DNA of 6,575 bases from Cellulomonas sp. (GTDB taxonomy: Bacteria > Actinomycetota > Actinomycetes > Actinomycetales > Cellulomonadaceae), in the NCBI GenBank assembly GCA_031178805.1, contig JAPSIJ010000082.1, positions 1 to 6,575 on the forward strand. The letters run 5' to 3'. The stretch's first letter is position 1; each line of letters opens with the position of its first letter. Below, piece after piece: positions 4,309 through 6,575 of the stretch. Under the pieces are notes generated by a model. That model was not told the DNA's origin. It saw only the letters and a list, made by a program, of their open reading frames with translations, and made no database searches. The position numbers were made by a program, and so were the translations under genes.

Positions 4309-5964
4309 GTGGCACGTCAGGACGGGCCGGTCGGGCTCGAGGAGGCCGTGCGGCGGGTGCTCGGCGAGGGCACCGCGCTCCGGGAGTCCCAGCGGGACGC
4401 CCTGGACGGGCTGCGCGAGCACGACACGCTGCTCGTCGCCCGCTCCGGGGCCGGCAAGACCGCGGTCTACGCGATCGCGACCCTGATGAGCGGGCGGCTC
4501 ACCGTGGTGGTCTCGCCGCTGCTGGCCCTGCAGCGCGACCAGGTGGCGGGGCTGCGGGAGGCGGGCCTGCGGGCGGAGGCGGTCAGCTCCGCCCGGGGCG
4601 CGCGCGCCCAGCGGGAGGCGCTGGACCGGGCCGCCGACGGCGCGCTGGACGTGCTGGTGCTCGGCCCCGAGCAGCTGGTCCGCCGGCCCGTCGTCGACGC
4701 GCTGGACCGGGCGGACGTCGGCCTGGTCGTCGTGGACGAGGCGCACTGCGTCAGCGAGTGGGGCCACGACTTCCGGCCCGACTACGTGCACGTCGCCGGC
4801 ACGGTGCAGCGGCTGGGTCGCCCCCGGGTGCTCGCCCTGACCGCCACGGCGTCGCCGCAGGTGCGCGACGAGGTGGTGGCCCGGCTCGGCATGGTGGAGC
4901 CGCGCGTGCTGGTGCACGACGCGGACCGGCCGAACATCTGGCTCGGCGCGCACCACGCCAGCACGCCCCGCGAGCGGGACGACCGCGTCGTGGCCCTCGT
5001 CGGCGAGCTGCTGGCCGACCCCGGCGGCGCCGGGCTGGTCTACGCCCGCACCCGCTCGCACGTCGAGGAGCTCACCGCGGCGCTCGCGGCCGCCGGCCAC
5101 CCGGCGCGCGGCTACCACGCGGGGCTGCCCGCGAAGGAGCGCGCGGAGGTCGAGCGGGCGTTCCTGTCGGGCCGGGAGGACCTGGTCGTCGCGACCAGCG
5201 CGTTCGGCATGGGCGTGGACCGGGCGGACGTGCGGTTCGTGGTGCACGCCGGTCCGCCGACGTCGCTGGACGCCTACTACCAGGAGGTCGGCCGGGCCGG
5301 GCGGGACGGGGAGCCGGCGCGCGCCGTGCTGGTGTCCCGGCCGGACGACATCGGCCTGAACCAGTACCTGCGCTCCGGCGGCGTGCCGCGCACCGCGACG
5401 CTGGGGGCGGTGCTCGACGCGCTCGCCGCCGGACCGGCCGGTGCCGACGGGGACGACCCGGCGACGGACCAGCAGGCGCTGGTGGCCGCGACCGGGCTCG
5501 CGGCCCGGACGGTGTCCCGGGCCCTCGGCGTGCTGCTGGACGTCGGGGCGGTGGTCCGCGAGGACGGCACGCTGCGGGCGACCGGGACCACGGCGCGCCA
5601 GGCCGCCCGCGAGGCCGCCGCCCGCCAGGAGGAGCGGCAGGCCGTGGAGCGGTCCCGGGTGGAGGTGGTACGCGCGTACGCCGACACCACGGACTGCCGC
5701 CGGCGGCTGCTGCTGGAGCTGCTGGGGGAGAAGCACCCGCGCCCGTGCGGCGCGTGCGACAACTGCGACGCGGGCACCTCCGTGGAGGTCGAGGACGCCC
5801 CGCTGCGGCCCGGCCAGGCGGTCGAGCACGCCGAGTGGGGGCCGGGGCAGGTGTCCGTCGTGGAGGAGGACCGGGTCACGGTCTTCTTCGCCGAGCGCGG
5901 GTACGTCACCCTCGACACGGAGGTCGCGCTGGACGCCGGCCTGCTGCGGGCCGCCACGGCGTGA
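4309..5964 (+). CDS. RecQ-family ATP-dependent DNA helicase
   Basis: This 551-residue superfamily 2 helicase should unwind DNA 3' to 5' during repair or recombination. Visible motifs are motif 0 with Q28, Walker A ARSGAGKT (44-51), motif Ia VVSPLLALQRDQV (67-79), motif II DEAH (143-146), the RecQ aromatic-rich loop CVSEWGHDFRPDY (147-159), motif III ALTATA (176-181), motif V ATSAFGMGVDRADV (295-308) and motif VI QEVGRAGRDG (325-334). A winged-helix-like segment (about 363-425) and a charged helix (430-456) precede a four-cysteine zinc site (C463, C480, C483, C486). Residues about 500-548 (VEHAEWGPGQVSVVEEDRVT and on) resemble the small Tudor-like C-terminus of PcrA/UvrD. No HRDC domain is present. 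GTG at 4309 is 4 bases after the previous stop and lacks a well-spaced SD, suggesting coupling. A GTG at 4357 with GGAGG 11 bases upstream is a weaker alternative that would cut near motif 0. Confidence 0.95.
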   Translation: MARQDGPVGLEEAVRRVLGEGTALRESQRDALDGLREHDTLLVARSGAGKTAVYAIATLMSGRLTVVVSPLLALQRDQVAGLREAGLRAEAVSSARGARAQREALDRAADGALDVLVLGPEQLVRRPVVDALDRADVGLVVVDEAHCVSEWGHDFRPDYVHVAGTVQRLGRPRVLALTATASPQVRDEVVARLGMVEPRVLVHDADRPNIWLGAHHASTPRERDDRVVALVGELLADPGGAGLVYARTRSHVEELTAALAAAGHPARGYHAGLPAKERAEVERAFLSGREDLVVATSAFGMGVDRADVRFVVHAGPPTSLDAYYQEVGRAGRDGEPARAVLVSRPDDIGLNQYLRSGGVPRTATLGAVLDALAAGPAGADGDDPATDQQALVAATGLAARTVSRALGVLLDVGAVVREDGTLRATGTTARQAAREAAARQEERQAVERSRVEVVRAYADTTDCRRRLLLELLGEKHPRPCGACDNCDAGTSVEVEDAPLRPGQAVEHAEWGPGQVSVVEEDRVTVFFAERGYVTLDTEVALDAGLLRAATA

Positions 5965-5990
5965 GGCGCGCGCGAGAGGGGGGCGGACCG

Positions 5991-6575
5991 GTGCCGGACC
6001 TGACCGCGGTCGCCGCCGAGCTCTACGGGGTGCCGCCGGGGGAGTTCACCGCCGCCCGGACCGCCGCCGTGCGGGCGGCGCGGGCCGACGGCGACCGCGA
6101 CCTCGCACGCGCCGTCGGGGCGCTGCGCAAGCCGTCCGCCGCCGCCGCGGCGGTGAACCTGCTGGTGCGGGAGCGCCCGGACGACCTCGGGGAGCTGCTG
6201 GACCTCGGGGTGCGGCTGCGGGAGGCGCAGGCCGCGCTGGCCGGGACCGACCTGCGGGCCCTGCACGCGGAGCAGCGGCGCCGCACCGCGGACGTGGTGG
6301 CCGCCGCGGTGGACCTGCTCACCGACCGCGGCGGCTCGGTGGGGGCGGCGGCGCACGAGCAGGTCGAGGCGACGCTGCGCGCCGCGATGGGCGACCCGGG
6401 CGCGGCCGCGGCGGTCGCGACGGGGCTGCTCACGCGCGACCTGTTCTCCTCCGGCCTCGAGCCGGTGGACGTCGACGGGGCCGTCGCGGTGCCGGACGCG
6501 CCCCCGCTCGCCGGTGCGCCCGCGCGGCGCACCCCGCTCCGGGCCGTGCCGGACGAGCGCGAGGGGGCCGGCACC
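5991..6575 (+). CDS. Uncharacterised alpha-helical actinobacterial protein (3' truncated)
   Basis: An open frame of 195 codons runs from GTG at 5991 to the window end without a stop. AGGGGG at 5978-5983 lies about 7 bases upstream and supports this start. An in-frame GTG at 5961 would overlap the helicase stop but has no SD in range. The protein is soluble and mostly helical. It opens with LYGVPPGEFTAAR (11-23), then a helix rich in Ala and Arg, then ALRKPSAAAAAVNLLVR (44-60). A Leu- and Glu-rich stretch (68-105) looks like a possible coiled coil, and GLEPVDVDG (155-163) precedes a Pro/Ala-rich linker. I recall similar unnamed proteins in actinobacteria but no function. The 26-base gap places it in the same transcription unit as the helicase. 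Confidence 0.82.
   Translation, partial: MPDLTAVAAELYGVPPGEFTAARTAAVRAARADGDRDLARAVGALRKPSAAAAAVNLLVRERPDDLGELLDLGVRLREAQAALAGTDLRALHAEQRRRTADVVAAAVDLLTDRGGSVGAAAHEQVEATLRAAMGDPGAAAAVATGLLTRDLFSSGLEPVDVDGAVAVPDAPPLAGAPARRTPLRAVPDEREGAGT

Noticed and set aside
4258..5829. A 523-codon minus-strand open frame antisense to the helicase
   Set aside because: The helicase has every expected motif in the opposite strand; this frame has no domain-like pattern and is a shadow.
5961..5963. GTG overlapping the helicase stop as the start of the last gene
   Set aside because: No SD lies at the right distance and it would add a short Arg/Gly-rich stretch; the GTG at 5991 has a purine-rich SD 7 bases upstream.
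6023..6574. A minus-strand open frame opposite the last gene
   Set aside because: The plus-strand frame from 5991 has an SD, good spacing from the helicase and a family-like helical sequence. The antisense product is Ser/Arg/Ala low complexity.

Overview
The window looks like chromosomal DNA of a very GC-rich actinobacterium. Third codon positions are almost all G or C, GTG starts are common, Shine-Dalgarno (SD) sites are of the GGAGG type, and the proteins are rich in Ala, Arg, Val and Gly. The RecQ-like helicase type and a small protein with an LPIPDFD motif remind me most of Pseudonocardiales or Geodermatophilales. That placement comes from memory of similar proteins, not from a search. 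I see no mobile element, CRISPR array, tRNA or rRNA, and no gap longer than 300 bases.

Left part (1-2643). A 5'-truncated P-loop kinase-like gene on the plus strand runs tail to tail into a minus-strand gene, and their 3' ends overlap by 14 bases. The minus-strand gene encodes a protein with two membrane segments and a tail that resembles the end of a GNAT acetyltransferase. A 127-base gap before it holds the strongest non-coding structure in the window, an imperfect inverted repeat at 1255-1320. Beyond the gap is an MFS transporter, also on the minus strand.

Middle (2644-3619). A cytoplasmic GH16-like (laminarinase/lectin fold) protein lies 12 bases upstream of the MFS gene, probably in the same transcript. 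A 166-base divergent intergenic region follows. It carries a plausible plus-strand promoter, a weaker minus-strand -10, a short palindrome, and a leader with tandem hairpins whose last stem could cover the ribosome binding site.

Right part (3620-6575). Four plus-strand genes follow with gaps of 103, 4 and 26 bases: a small LPIPDFD-type helical protein with a proline-rich tail, a 76-residue two-segment membrane protein, a RecQ-family DNA helicase, and an uncharacterised helical protein cut off by the window end. The last three probably form one transcription unit. The helicase has a winged-helix-like segment before its four-cysteine zinc site and a small beta, Tudor-like C-terminus where HRDC would usually be.

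Most of the window is ordinary actinobacterial housekeeping and accessory sequence. The items most worth a second look are the inverted repeat at 1255-1320, the altered GH16 catalytic motif, the helicase domain order, and the structured leader at 3559-3613. I found no convincing evidence of a wholly new system.
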